Positions 1-9,342 are shown, counted from the first letter of the stretch. The stretch: DNA of 52,212 nt from Microcoleus asticus IPMA8 (GCF_013179805.1 NZ_SRRZ01000041.1:1-52212); one strand, 5' to 3'. Numbers and translations: made by a program. Notes: generated by a model from the sequence alone, not told the origin.

Positions 1-465
1 CATCTTTCACCGATCGCGTCATTGGTTTTCTCACCGGATGGTCTTGGATTTTACATTCTTTATCTCTATCACATCTTTAAAAAAATGGTATAACGATAAC
101 GCCACAGGGTCTCATCAGAGCATTAATAATAGGATTACCTAAGAATGTAATGAACGTAACAGAAGCGATTTATTAAAGCTTGCATACTGTACGCAATTAT
201 TCAACCGAGACGTTAAATAGCTGAAATCCTCTCCCCAAGTCTTTCTCCCTCGGGCAGACGGGCACAAAACCCCGAGAGGAGCAAAGCCCCTTATCTCCGA
301 TCCGATCGGCTATGAGGTTAAAACGTTCGGCGTTAGGTGAGTCAATTACTTTGGCTAGGTTCCTAGAAATTAATAGATAGGATTCTCTGCTCGCTGCGAG
401 CAGTCTTTAGTGATTGCTTACGTCTTATCTCTAAACTTTCATACTCTTTCAGTACCCAAATACTT
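1..465. other. Upstream region of the amino-acid transporter operon
   Basis: No gene can be supported here. One frame is open from the window edge to a stop near base 80, which could be the tail of an upstream gene, but it is too short to identify. A perfect palindrome lies at 387-403 (arms CTGCTCGC and GCGAGCAG around one T), about 60 bases before the first permease start. I looked for an NtcA-type GTA-N8-TAC site and for known riboswitch cores and did not recognise any. Confidence 0.5.
387..403. promoter_or_regulatory. Palindrome upstream of ABC operon
   Basis: Perfect inverted repeat with 8-base arms (CTGCTCGC / GCGAGCAG) and a single central T. It sits about 62 bases before the start of the transporter operon, so it could be an operator or a 5' leader hairpin. 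The function is inferred from position only. Confidence 0.35.
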
Positions 466-1140
466 ATGAGCTATCAGTTTGATTTCTCCATTGTCTGGGA
501 TAATCTTGCTTTGCTATTTGCAGGTGCATTAACGACCTTCAGGATATCAGTTATCGCGATCGCATTCGGTCTAGTCATAGGCATTATTGGAGCAGTCTGT
601 AGAACCTCTGACAACAAAATCCAAAATGCGATCGCTTTAGCCTACGTGGAGGTTATTCGGAATACCCCGTATATCATCCAACTGTTTTTCATCTTCTTTG
701 GGATGCCAAATTTGGGCATCAAGTTAACGGCAGAGCAAGCATCAATCTTGTCACTTGCTTTAAACTTTGGTGCTTATTCGACCGAAATTGTGCGGTCTGG
801 AGTCGAGAGCATTACCAAAGGTCAAACGGAAGCAGGAATGGCACTTGGCTTCAACAAGATATCGGTTTTTCGGTACATCATTCTGATGCCTGCCTTGGCG
901 AATATTTATCCGGCCCTGATCGGACAGGTGATTTTGGCAGTGTTATTTACGAGTGTTGTGTCTCAGATTGCCACGGAGGACTTAACTTTTGCAGGAGATT
1001 TTCTCAATTCTCGGACTTTTCGCAGTTTTGAGGTTTACTTTGCCATATCGCTCATTTATTTAGCGATCGTTTGGACGATCAAAGGAATTTCCTATCTCAT
1101 TGAGCGGCGATTTTTTAAGTTTGCACAGTATCGACGATAG
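466..1140 (+). CDS. Polar amino-acid ABC transporter permease 1 (HisM/GlnP type)
   Basis: Inner-membrane subunit of an amino-acid importer, 224 aa, the usual size of the HisM/HisQ/GlnP family. Hydrophobic helices lie at about 15-45, 55-80, 90-105, 145-165 and 190-210. The family motif RNTPYIIQLFF is at about 65-75, and the EAA loop (EAGMALGF, the site that contacts the ATPase) is at about 122-142. It is the first gene of a four-gene same-strand cluster: a second permease follows after 17 bases, then the binding protein and the ATPase. No clear ribosome binding site precedes the ATG, but the start suits the first helix. Substrate cannot be read from the sequence; polar or acidic/neutral amino acids are likely for this family. 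Confidence 0.9.
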   Translation: MSYQFDFSIVWDNLALLFAGALTTFRISVIAIAFGLVIGIIGAVCRTSDNKIQNAIALAYVEVIRNTPYIIQLFFIFFGMPNLGIKLTAEQASILSLALNFGAYSTEIVRSGVESITKGQTEAGMALGFNKISVFRYIILMPALANIYPALIGQVILAVLFTSVVSQIATEDLTFAGDFLNSRTFRSFEVYFAISLIYLAIVWTIKGISYLIERRFFKFAQYRR

Positions 1141-1157
1141 TTAATTGGAAAGATAAA

Positions 1158-1811
1158 ATGAATGGATTTACAGTACCGCAGATATTCATTAACTTGGTGG
1201 TGGCGGCAAAATGGACAATTATCTTGTCTATCATCGCCTTTGTTGTAGGCGGAATTGTTGGTTTTTTATTGATGCTGATGCGGATATCTCCCAACAAGTG
1301 GATTAAAGGCTTAAGTCTGATCTATATCGAGTTCTTTCAAGGAACACCATTACTCTTACAGCTTTTTCTGGCATTTTTCGGTATGTCGGTGGTTTTTGGG
1401 ATAAATTTATCGCCACTTGCAGCCGCTACCATTGCTCTGACGGCTTTTACCAGTTCATTTCTAGCAGATATCTGGCGCGGCTCGATAGAAGCTGTTCCTG
1501 CAGGACAGTGGGAAGCTGCCTCAGCGTTGGGGTTTGGCTATTCTAAACAGCTAGAGTTAATCGTTCTGCCCCAAGCGCTTAAAATGTCGATCGCACCGAC
1601 TGTCGGCTTCCTCGTGCAGGTAATTAAAGGGACTTCGCTGGCATCAGTAATTGGGTTCTCTGAGGTATCTCGTGTCGCTTCTGAGATTAATAATGTCACA
1701 TTGAACTCACTCTTGGTCTTTTCGATAGCTGGTCTAATTTATTTTATTCTTTGCTATCCGCTATCTCTTTGGAGTCAGCGGTTGGAGAAGCAACTCAACT
1801 ACAAATCATAG
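1158..1811 (+). CDS. Polar amino-acid ABC transporter permease 2
   Basis: Second permease, 217 aa, expected to form a heterodimer with the product of the preceding gene. It has hydrophobic helices from about residue 18 onward, the family motif QGTPLLLQLF at about 61-70, and an EAA loop (EAASALGFGYSKQLELIVLP) at about 119-138. A GGAAAG sequence precedes the ATG. The gene lies 17 bases after permease 1, and the binding-protein start is about 35 bases after its stop, which supports one transcript. Both EAA loops look intact. Confidence 0.9.
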   Translation: MNGFTVPQIFINLVVAAKWTIILSIIAFVVGGIVGFLLMLMRISPNKWIKGLSLIYIEFFQGTPLLLQLFLAFFGMSVVFGINLSPLAAATIALTAFTSSFLADIWRGSIEAVPAGQWEAASALGFGYSKQLELIVLPQALKMSIAPTVGFLVQVIKGTSLASVIGFSEVSRVASEINNVTLNSLLVFSIAGLIYFILCYPLSLWSQRLEKQLNYKS

Positions 1812-1846
1812 AAATATCAACCAGAGGGATATTTGGAGTGTTGCTG

Positions 1847-2752
1847 ATGATGAAAATATTTAAGGAATTGATTCCCAACAAATGGCATCGGGCGATCGCG
1901 TTATTTCTCGCCAGTTTGATTCTGACTGTGAGCATTGCTGCTTGCTCAAGCCCAACTAAGTCCATAACCTCAATGGCTGTGTTTAACCCTTCGGCAGTTG
2001 TACCTCCTAAGGGCGATCCAGATAAAACTTTAGACAAAATCATGGCAGCAGGAGCGATCAAAGTAGCAGTTCCCAATGACTTTACGCCGTTTGGATCGAT
2101 GAGTTTCGATATGCAGCCGCAAGGCTATGACATCGATGTGGCAAACGAGATCGCCAAGGCTTTGGGAGTCAAATCGGAGTTAGTGCCTGTGATCGGCAAC
2201 TATCGCATTCCGTTTCTTCAGACCGATCGCGTTGATATCGTGATCTCCAGTTTGGGCAAAAATCCAGCTCGCGCCAAAATTATTGATTTTTCCAAGCCCT
2301 ATGCGCCATTTTTTTCAGGGGTGTATGGCAGTCCAGATATCAAAGCGCCCTCACTCAACGATCTAAAAGGACGATCGCTTGGCGTTGCTCAAGGTTCTTT
2401 AGAAGATTTAGAAATTTCCAAGCTATCGCCAGACCAAGCGCCTCTAGTCAAACGATTTTCTAGCAACAGTTTAACTGCATCTGCTTTGATATCAGGTCAA
2501 GTAGAACTGATTGCTACTGGGAATGTCGTCGCTGCCAAAGTAATTCGCGATAATCCCAATATCAAAATTGAAAACAAGTTCATCATGAAAAACTCACCCT
2601 GCTATGTCGGTGTTCGTAAAGGAGACCTAAAGCTAGTAGCAAAACTTGACAACATTATTGATGACATGAAGCAGTCTGGCAAATTAAATGAACTTTCGTT
2701 GAAATGGTTTGGCGAGCCGCTGCCAGACTTGACCCCTCCTCCAGCAACTTAG
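1847..2752 (+). CDS. Amino-acid ABC transporter substrate-binding lipoprotein
   Basis: Periplasmic, lipid-anchored receptor of the importer, 301 aa. The start at 1847 is preferred because GGAG lies 8 bases upstream and the product begins with a classic lipoprotein signal: basic start, hydrophobic stretch and lipobox SIAAC at about residues 26-30. The open frame extends upstream to 1751, but those codons overlap the permease gene. The mature part is a type 2 periplasmic binding fold (SBP_bac_3): an N-terminal lobe with GYDIDVANEIAKALG, and a hinge region with DIVISSLGKNPAR. Placement between permeases and ATPase makes this the cognate receptor; the ligand is not determined. Confidence 0.9.
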   Translation: MMKIFKELIPNKWHRAIALFLASLILTVSIAACSSPTKSITSMAVFNPSAVVPPKGDPDKTLDKIMAAGAIKVAVPNDFTPFGSMSFDMQPQGYDIDVANEIAKALGVKSELVPVIGNYRIPFLQTDRVDIVISSLGKNPARAKIIDFSKPYAPFFSGVYGSPDIKAPSLNDLKGRSLGVAQGSLEDLEISKLSPDQAPLVKRFSSNSLTASALISGQVELIATGNVVAAKVIRDNPNIKIENKFIMKNSPCYVGVRKGDLKLVAKLDNIIDDMKQSGKLNELSLKWFGEPLPDLTPPPAT

Positions 2753-2826
2753 GTCAACGGCAAATCAACAAAACGAATCAACGATCGATCTCGAATTCCC
2801 AAACATATCTCCAGGAAAATATTAAA

Positions 2827-3615
2827 ATGTACGACTCCCAATCTAGCGCCAATCTAGCCACCGGGTTAAGCAATCGCTTAGAGCCAATCATCATCGCTAA
2901 AAATGTCGAAAAAACCTATAGCAATGGGTTTCATGTACTCAAAGGAATCAGCTTGACTGTAAATAAAGGCGAGGTGGTGGTGTTAATGGGGCCATCGGGC
3001 TCTGGCAAATCCACCTTTATTCGTACCTTCAATGCGTTAGAACCATACCAAAAAGGCAGCATTGAGATTGATGGGACGCTGATTTCGCACGATGCTAAAA
3101 ACATTGAAATGGTGCGGCGCGAGGTGGGGATGGTGTTTCAGCAATTTAACCTGTTTCCTCACCTGACAATTTTGGGCAATGTCACTCTAGCGCCGCTCCA
3201 CTTGCGCGGAATGTCTAAACCAGAGGCTGACAAGTTGGGCATGGAACTGCTGGAGCGAGTCGGGATTGCTCACCAAGCAAACAAATATCCCGGACAGTTG
3301 TCGGGTGGTCAACAACAACGGGTGGCGATCGCTCGCGCTCTAGCCATGCGTCCTAAAGTGATGCTTTTTGATGAGCCGACTTCAGCCCTTGACCCAGAAA
3401 TGGTGCAGGAAGTGTTGCAAGTAATGCGAGGTCTGGCGGATAGCGGCATGACGATGGTTTGCGTTACCCATGAAGTAGGCTTTGCCCGTGAAGTCGCCGA
3501 TCGCATTATCTTCCTAGCTGATGGTGTGCTGGTGGAAGATACTACTCCCGATAAGTTTTTTAACAATCCTTCTAACGAGCGGACAAAGAAATTCCTGTCA
3601 CAGATTTTACATTAA
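2827..3615 (+). CDS. Amino-acid ABC transporter ATP-binding protein (GlnQ/HisP type)
   Basis: Cytoplasmic ATPase that powers the importer, 262 aa from the ATG at 2827. That start is chosen because AGGA lies about 10 bases upstream and an ABC domain begins soon after; the frame is open back to 2704 inside the preceding gene. All ABC motifs are present: Walker A GPSGSGKST near residue 58, Q-loop VFQQFNLFPHL, signature LSGGQQQR, Walker B VMLFDEP followed by the D-loop SALDPE, and switch histidine in CVTHE. About 20 extra residues precede the domain. It is the last gene of the cluster and is followed by a heptamer repeat array. Confidence 0.93.
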   Translation: MYDSQSSANLATGLSNRLEPIIIAKNVEKTYSNGFHVLKGISLTVNKGEVVVLMGPSGSGKSTFIRTFNALEPYQKGSIEIDGTLISHDAKNIEMVRREVGMVFQQFNLFPHLTILGNVTLAPLHLRGMSKPEADKLGMELLERVGIAHQANKYPGQLSGGQQQRVAIARALAMRPKVMLFDEPTSALDPEMVQEVLQVMRGLADSGMTMVCVTHEVGFAREVADRIIFLADGVLVEDTTPDKFFNNPSNERTKKFLSQILH

Positions 3616-3636
3616 TTATTGATGGAAATGGAGAAT

Positions 3637-3752
3637 TGGTAATTGGTAATTGGTAATTGGTGGTAATTGGTGGTAATTAGTGGTAATTAATTGGTAATTA
3701 ATTGGTAATTGGGAATTGGTAATTTTCCCTAATGACTGATGACTGATGACTG
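3637..3752. repeat. Heptamer repeat arrays (TTGGTAA and ATGACTG types)
   Basis: Tandem low-complexity DNA built mainly from TTGGTAA heptamers with variants such as GGTGGTAATT, followed by three to four copies of a second heptamer, ATGACTG. This matches the short tandemly repeated repetitive (STRR) class known from filamentous cyanobacteria. It fills the space between the converging transporter operon and the J-domain gene. Confidence 0.85.
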
Positions 3753-3761
3753 ATGATTAAT

Positions 3762-5066
3762 TCAAAACATACGATCGACCAACCAACTTCCCAGCCACAG
3801 CCCGAAACCGGAAGTAGCCACCAACAGGGTAAACGTGTAAAGCCCGCTACCAGTGTGGATCGACCTTTCTCCAGCTACCATCCGCGCCACAACTCCAGCA
3901 ATAATCCCGATCGCAGCCCAAGCGCCATAAACAGTCTTAGACCCGGCAAAGATCGAGGCTTGGGCGATCGCCCCCGAACCCGCCCCAGCCCAAGCCCCCG
4001 CCCACGCCCCAATCCCCAGCCCGATCGCACCTCCGAACCCGACGGGGCCGCCAGAATTCACGGCTACTTCCACCGCCAGCCCGCACGTCAAGCCGACAAT
4101 CGCCCAACACACGGCCGCCACCAACGCCTTGACCCAATCCCCAGAACCCGTTCCAGCCATCAATCCCACCACGGTCACCACTCCCGCTACGGCTAAAACT
4201 ACAGCCACAGCCCGAGACTCTGCCTCGGAACTGGCGATCGCCCCCAAACCTGCGCCAACTGCGCCCCAAGCAGCCCCCGTCACCGTTCCTCCCGCCTTAA
4301 AACCGGCGATCGACCCCCCCACCGCCCCCGCCAAAACTAACGCCGCCAGCCACACTCTGGGCGTTGCCGAACCCTCGGCTACCAAAATCGCCGCCCACAG
4401 CCAATCTGCACCGCAGATTAAAGCCCACATCCACAGCGGGGCGGTTGATACCGTCAAAATCCAACCGGTCAAAGCGTAACTCGCCACGGCGATTGCCAGC
4501 GGCCCCCAAGGAAAGCTTGAATAGTTTTGAGATGGCCGCGGTTTTGAGTATTGAGTTGAAAATTCTTTTTTTCTTTTCGACATCAGCTTTGGATAGTTTT
4601 GAGATGGCCGTGCTTTCCTCGCCACGCTTCGTCCAACTTGCTTTCTTCCCCGCCACGCTTGGCGATTTTGAGCTGTAAATCGTTTCTTGCTTGAAGAATT
4701 CTTTTGAGTTGGAAATTTTTTGGAGGCGGCTTTTGGGCGGGTTTGACTGCGCCCAGAACCAGGCCTGGCGGCTGATTTTCCAGAACGCCTTCTCAGCGGT
4801 TTTTCAGGCGCAGGGGGTGGCGGCTGCTGAAACTGTTTTTCGATCGACCTCGATGATTCAGGCTGACTCAGAAACAACACCAACTGCTGGTAAGCTTCAT
4901 TAATTTCTGTTAATCTTTGGTGAGCTTTTTGTTGCAGGCGATCGTTGTGGGCAAACCGATCGGGATGCCACACAAACGCTAAATCCCTGTAAGCGCGCTT
5001 AATTTCTTCTAGGGAAGCTCCCGGCTCAATTTCGAGGATTTCGTAGCATCGATTAATGTCAGCCAT
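3762..5066 (-). CDS. J-domain protein with Gly/Ala-rich membrane region
   Basis: Probable DnaJ-family co-chaperone anchored in a membrane, 434 aa from the ATG at 5066. The J-domain fills residues 1-70, with the HPD motif that stimulates DnaK at 34-36 (VWHPDRF). A basic, Ser/Pro/Gln-rich linker follows to about 185. The C-terminal half has a hydrophobic stretch at about 190-240 and then a long Gly/Ala/Val-rich region with repeated GAGLGA-like segments, consistent with several membrane helices. The frame is open to 5135, but the extra 23 residues are translated from a palindromic repeat (5098-5134), so the MADIN start is preferred. The GC-rich composition opens many false frames on both strands. 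Its client is unknown. Confidence 0.8.
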   Translation of the reverse strand: MADINRCYEILEIEPGASLEEIKRAYRDLAFVWHPDRFAHNDRLQQKAHQRLTEINEAYQQLVLFLSQPESSRSIEKQFQQPPPPAPEKPLRRRSGKSAARPGSGRSQTRPKAASKKFPTQKNSSSKKRFTAQNRQAWRGRKQVGRSVARKARPSQNYPKLMSKRKKEFSTQYSKPRPSQNYSSFPWGPLAIAVASYALTGWILTVSTAPLWMWALICGADWLWAAILVAEGSATPRVWLAALVLAGAVGGSIAGFKAGGTVTGAAWGAVGAGLGAIASSEAESRAVAVVLAVAGVVTVVGLMAGTGSGDWVKALVAAVCWAIVGLTCGLAVEVAVNSGGPVGFGGAIGLGIGAWAGAWAGAGSGAIAQASIFAGSKTVYGAWAAIGIIAGVVARMVAGERSIHTGSGLYTFTLLVATSGFGLWLGSWLVDRMF

Positions 5067-5097
5067 AGGCTTCGATCGGCTGGTGTTGGTAAATTTG

Positions 5098-5134
5098 CGT
5101 GAAGCGAAGCTATCCCGTAGGGAATCGTACTTCA
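5098..5134. repeat. Palindromic dispersed-type repeat
   Basis: Inverted repeat with outer arms GTGAAG and CTTCAC and an inner CTATCCCGTAGGGA core, of the kind scattered through cyanobacterial genomes. It lies between the divergent J-domain and polA genes and artificially extends the J-domain frame. Confidence 0.6.
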
Positions 5135-5269
5135 CATCTTCTACTATTCTCAGCCAAGCTGCACATTAAGCCGATCGCCGATCGAGTGTCAAGCGTCCTC
5201 AAGTCTGCGGGCCATCCTTCCGGTCGATCGATGCAGACTGACAACTGGCTACAATGAGAAAATCCTTTC

Positions 5270-8200
5270 GTGCGATCGGTAACTGTGTCTGTGTCGGAAA
5301 ATCAAGCTCCCACCTTCATCCTAGTTGACGGCCACTCCTTGGCCTTTCGCTCCTACTTCGCCTTTGCCAAAAGCCGAGATGGGGGTTTGCGAACTACGAC
5401 GGGCATTCCCACCAGCGTCTGTTTTGGCTTTCTCAAGTCGCTGCTGGAAGTAATGGCGGCCCACGACCCCCAGTACATGGCGATCGCCTTTGACCTCGCC
5501 ACACCCACATTTCGCCATGAAGCAGACGAAACTTACAAAGCCGGTCGTGCCGAAACTCCCGAAGATTTTATTCCCGATATCAAAAACCTGCAAGAACTCC
5601 TCAGCTATTTGAATTTACCTGCCATAACTGCTCCCGGTTTTGAGGCGGACGATGTTTTGGGAACTTTGGCAAACAAAGCCAGCGCGGCCGGTTATCAGGT
5701 CAAAATCCTCACGGGCGATCGAGATTTGTTTCAATTAGTAGAAACCGAAAAACAAATCAGCGTATTGTATTTGAGTACCGATGAACTCAGGCGATCGGGA
5801 AAAGGCAAATCCCAAGAATACGGCCCGGAAGAAGTCAAAGCCAAACTCGGCATTTTGCCAGAACAAGTAGTAGATTACAAAGCCCTCTGCGGTGACAAAT
5901 CCGATAACATTCCCGGAGTCAAAGGCATCGGCGACAAAACCGCCCTGCAACTGCTGGAAGCTTACAATTCCCTCGACGGAATTTATGCTGCTATAGATGA
6001 AATTAAAGGCGCAACTAAGAAAAAGCTAGAAGAAGGCAAAGAAGCTGCTTATCATTCTCAACGCATGGCGACAATTGTCCAAGACGTGCCCTTAGAAGTA
6101 GATTTAGAAAATTGCCAGCTCAAAGGTTTTGATGAATCCGCCTTGATTCCCATGCTGGAAAAATTGGAATTTAAGACATTTTTAGGGAAAGTAAAGCAAA
6201 TTCAAAAACGGTTCGGCGGTGTAGAACAACCATTGGAAAAGGGCGGGGAAGATGCCCACCCGACAATCAATTCAATCGACAGTGGAACAGGCATCTTGCC
6301 TGTTGCTTTGGGCGGGGAAGATGCCCACCCCACAATCAATTCAATGGAGAGTGGAACAGGCATCTTGCCTGTTGCTTTGGGCGGGGAAGATGCCCGCCCC
6401 ACAATAGATAAGTCACCTCCAACATCTGAAAGTTCAGAACACGAAGACGACGACTTGTGGTTTTTTAGTGCCGCAGAAACTAAAGCGGCCCAGCAGGAAA
6501 ATAAACTGCCAATTCAACCCAGAATAATTCAAACAACCGAACAGTTAAACGAATTAGTCCAACTGCTGCAAACCTGCACCGACAAAGCCTCACCCGTGGC
6601 GTGGGATACCGAAACCACCGCGATCGAACCGCGAGACGCCGAATTAGTCGGAATTGGGTGCTGTTGGGGAACCGGCAAAGAGGATCTCGCTTACATTCCC
6701 ACGGGACATAAAACGGGCAAAAACTTAGACAAAGCCACAGTTTTAAATGCTTTGCGTCCGATTTTGGAAAGCGAGAATTATCCCAAGGCGCTGCAAAATG
6801 CTAAGTTCGATCGATCGATCCTGCGCTGTCAGGGAATCAAACTAGCCGGAGTCGTCTTCGACACCATGCTAGCCAGTTACGTACTCAACCCAGAAACTAG
6901 CCACAGTCTCAGCGAATTGTCAAGGAAATACTTAGGCATTGTCGCCAAAAGTTACAATGAATTAGTGCCGAAAAACAAAACAATTGCTGACATCAGTATT
7001 CCGGCGGTAGCCGACTACTGCGGCATGGATGTTCACACCACATTTGGGTTAGTAAATAAACTTAGAGCAGAATTGGATAAAGCTGATGAAGCTAACTTTC
7101 CGGGAAAGTCTCTACATCGGTTGCTGCTGGAAGTAGAACAGCCCCTAGAACCAGTTTTAGCAGAAATGGAATACTGCGGAATTCGCATTGATTCAGCATA
7201 TCTGCAAGAATTATCGCAACAGCTAGAAAAGAGCTTAAAAGAAATAGAAGAAAAAACTTATCAAGCAGCGGGGAGAAAGTTTAATTTAGGTTCCCCAAAA
7301 CAACTCAGCGAAATATTGTTAGAAAAAATCCCGGATGAGTTTCAGAAAAAGTCTCGCAAAACTAAGACGGGATACTCTACAGACGCCGCTGTATTGGATA
7401 AATTGCAAGGAGACCACCCGATTGTAGACGATTTATTAGAACACCGAACATTATCCAAGTTGAAATCAACTTATGTCGATGCTTTGCCGCAGTTAGTTCG
7501 TGCTGATACCGGGCGAGTGCATACAGATTTCAACCAAACTGCAACGGGTACGGGAAGGCTTTCTTCTTCCAATCCAAATTTACAAAATATTCCCATCCGC
7601 ACCGAGTTTTCGCGACAAATTCGCAAGGCTTTTTTGCCGGAAGCAGGTTGGGTGATGGTGTCGGCTGACTATTCTCAAATTGAACTGCGAATTTTGGCTC
7701 ACTTGAGTCAAGAACCTGTGTTAATTGAAGCTTACCAAAATAACCGAGATGTGCATACCGTGACTGCTCAACTGCTGTTTGAAAAGGAGGAAGTAACGCC
7801 GGACGAAAGACGGTTTGGCAAGACGATTAATTTTGGAGTAATTTACGGTATGGGGGCGATTAAATTTGGGCGATCGATGGGCAAAACTTCAGCAGACGGT
7901 AAAAAGTTTATTGAACGATTTAACCAGCGTTACAGTAAAGTATTTGAATATTTGGAGAAAGTAAAAAAAGAGGCGATCGCCCTCGGATACGTCACCACAA
8001 TTCTAGGCCGCCGTCGCTACTTGAACTTCGAGAGCGAAAGCATCCGCGACTTAAAAGGCCGCAATCCCCAAGACATTCACTCTGATAGACTTAAATCTCT
8101 CAGCAGAGATGATGCCCAATCTTTGCGGGCGGCAGCCAACGCTCCCATTCAAGGCTCTAGTGCTGATATCATTAAACTTGCCATGATTGAGGTACACAAA

Positions 8201-8386
8201 ATTTTGCAAAACTATCAGGCGCGGCTGCTGCTGCAAGTTCACGACGAATTAATCTTTGAAGTACCTCCCGATGAATGGGAAGAATTGCAGCCGAAAATTA
8301 GAACTGCGATGGAAAATGCTCTGCCACTTACCGTACCGCTGATAGTTGACATCCACGCCGGGCAAAATTGGATGGAAACTAAATAG
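5270..8386 (+). CDS. polA: DNA polymerase I
   Basis: Repair and Okazaki-fragment polymerase with three domains, up to 1038 aa. The 5'-3' exonuclease fills about residues 15-310 (FILVDGHSLAFRSYF, GFEADDVLGTLA, CGDKSDNIPGVKGIG). The 3'-5' exonuclease spans about 435-610 and keeps its acidic residues (WDTETTAIE near 445, NAKFDRSIL, YCGMDVHTTF), so proofreading is likely. The polymerase domain has motif A DYSQIELR (about 798), motif B RRFGKTINFGVIYG (about 847) and motif C QVHDELIF (about 988). The start is a GTG; in-frame GTG codons at 5285 and 5291 are equally possible and no binding site decides. Residues about 325-378, in the linker between exonuclease domains, are encoded by 2.4 tandem copies of a 69-base dispersed repeat. 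Confidence 0.95.
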   Translation: MRSVTVSVSENQAPTFILVDGHSLAFRSYFAFAKSRDGGLRTTTGIPTSVCFGFLKSLLEVMAAHDPQYMAIAFDLATPTFRHEADETYKAGRAETPEDFIPDIKNLQELLSYLNLPAITAPGFEADDVLGTLANKASAAGYQVKILTGDRDLFQLVETEKQISVLYLSTDELRRSGKGKSQEYGPEEVKAKLGILPEQVVDYKALCGDKSDNIPGVKGIGDKTALQLLEAYNSLDGIYAAIDEIKGATKKKLEEGKEAAYHSQRMATIVQDVPLEVDLENCQLKGFDESALIPMLEKLEFKTFLGKVKQIQKRFGGVEQPLEKGGEDAHPTINSIDSGTGILPVALGGEDAHPTINSMESGTGILPVALGGEDARPTIDKSPPTSESSEHEDDDLWFFSAAETKAAQQENKLPIQPRIIQTTEQLNELVQLLQTCTDKASPVAWDTETTAIEPRDAELVGIGCCWGTGKEDLAYIPTGHKTGKNLDKATVLNALRPILESENYPKALQNAKFDRSILRCQGIKLAGVVFDTMLASYVLNPETSHSLSELSRKYLGIVAKSYNELVPKNKTIADISIPAVADYCGMDVHTTFGLVNKLRAELDKADEANFPGKSLHRLLLEVEQPLEPVLAEMEYCGIRIDSAYLQELSQQLEKSLKEIEEKTYQAAGRKFNLGSPKQLSEILLEKIPDEFQKKSRKTKTGYSTDAAVLDKLQGDHPIVDDLLEHRTLSKLKSTYVDALPQLVRADTGRVHTDFNQTATGTGRLSSSNPNLQNIPIRTEFSRQIRKAFLPEAGWVMVSADYSQIELRILAHLSQEPVLIEAYQNNRDVHTVTAQLLFEKEEVTPDERRFGKTINFGVIYGMGAIKFGRSMGKTSADGKKFIERFNQRYSKVFEYLEKVKKEAIALGYVTTILGRRRYLNFESESIRDLKGRNPQDIHSDRLKSLSRDDAQSLRAAANAPIQGSSADIIKLAMIEVHKILQNYQARLLLQVHDELIFEVPPDEWEELQPKIRTAMENALPLTVPLIVDIHAGQNWMETK
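6241..6405 (+). repeat. 69-base tandem repeat inserted in frame in polA
   Basis: Two full 69-base units (6241-6309, 6310-6378) and a partial third (6379-6405). Each unit holds a GGGCGGGG...CCCACCC hairpin and an ACAGGCA-TCT-TGCCTGT hairpin. The unit length is 23 codons, so the polA frame is kept and each copy adds a peptide containing GTGILPV. The same two hairpin types occur between genes at 25141, 46258 and 48303. Confidence 0.9.
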
Positions 8387-8421
8387 ACAGCAGCAACCGC
8401 ACTTTTGGGATAAAAAACAAG

Positions 8422-9342
8422 ATGATGACAGCCGAAACACAAACTTTGTGGCAGCAGTTAAACGATTTAAAAAAACGCGCCACCGATTTAAACTTGCGCT
8501 TTTCTCAAGCAGCTCAAAAACTGCAAGACAGCGGCACTCCTTTATCCGAAAGCTTGGTTGAAGAATTAGCCGTCTACCGCCAAGATTTTGACAAGCTATG
8601 TGCCAAAACTCAGCAATTGCCAAGCCCGCAAGCCGCACCTGCGGAGATTGTTTCTTTACAAGATATCGAAAGATTGCTGCTAAAAGCAGAAGTAGCAAAA
8701 ATTCCCACTTGGCATCACTGCATTGACCTCGGTTGCGGAGTCATCACTCCGGGTGGCGGTAAAACCTCTTCTCCCCAAACAGAAGAAAAAATTGGACTTC
8801 CCGAAAGTTTAGCAGGAATGACTGTTTTAGATGTCGGTGCTTGGGATGGATTTTACTCTTTTGCCGCAGAAAGGCGCGGGGCTAAGCGCGTTTTGGCTAC
8901 AGATTCCTTTGTTTGGCAATCCCCCGATGTTGGCAAAGGAGGATTTGAGTTGGCGCGCAGAGTCCTCAAGTCTCAAGTTGAAGATATGGAGATAGACGTG
9001 CTCGACCTTTCGCCCGAGAAAGTAGGGGTTTTTGATTTGGTTTTGTTCTTGGGAGTGCTTTACCACATGAGGCATCCCCTGCTGGCTCTCGATCGAGTTT
9101 TCAGCGTCACCGGCAAGCAGTTAATATTAGAAACTCACGTCGATATGCTTGATTGTCAAAGACCGGCAGCGGCGTTTTACTGTGGCGGCGAACTGAATAA
9201 TGACCCGACGAATTGGTTCGGGCCAAATGCTCTGGCGGTGAAAGGGATGCTGGAAAGTGCAGGATTCCGCGACATCAAAGCTGTTAATATTTCGCAAGCT
9301 AGCGGTACGTGCGCCCGGATGGTTTTTCACGCTTGGCGTTAG
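8422..9342 (+). CDS. Class I SAM-dependent methyltransferase (CmoB/DUF1698-like)
   Basis: Predicted methyltransferase, 306 aa. Residues 1-75 form charged, probably coiled-coil helices. The Rossmann-type domain starts near 128 (SLAGMTVLDVGAWDGFYSF); motif I is VLDVGAWDG at about 135-143. An acidic residue follows strand 2 (VLATDSF), and motif IV is LVLFLGVLYHMRHPLLAL. The order and wording of these motifs resemble the tRNA (mo5U34) methyltransferase-like family, which also includes enzymes acting on other small substrates, so the substrate is left open. Two adjacent ATGs (8422, 8425) could start the protein. It follows polA by 35 bases and may be co-transcribed with it. Confidence 0.82.
   Translation: MMTAETQTLWQQLNDLKKRATDLNLRFSQAAQKLQDSGTPLSESLVEELAVYRQDFDKLCAKTQQLPSPQAAPAEIVSLQDIERLLLKAEVAKIPTWHHCIDLGCGVITPGGGKTSSPQTEEKIGLPESLAGMTVLDVGAWDGFYSFAAERRGAKRVLATDSFVWQSPDVGKGGFELARRVLKSQVEDMEIDVLDLSPEKVGVFDLVLFLGVLYHMRHPLLALDRVFSVTGKQLILETHVDMLDCQRPAAAFYCGGELNNDPTNWFGPNALAVKGMLESAGFRDIKAVNISQASGTCARMVFHAWR

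Noticed and set aside
1..465. NtcA site or riboswitch before the amino-acid transporter
   Set aside because: No GTA-N8-TAC with correct spacing and no known riboswitch core recognised.
3637..3752. CRISPR array
   Set aside because: The repeats are contiguous heptamers without spacers; no cas genes in the window.
3753..4479. Long open frames on the plus strand opposite the J-domain gene
   Set aside because: They are Pro/Ala/Thr-rich mirror images caused by the GC-rich Gly/Ala-coding region; no domain or binding site.
6202..6402. Minus-strand frame inside polA with repeated GWASSPPKATGKMPVP
   Set aside because: It is the reverse reading of the inserted repeat, not a gene.
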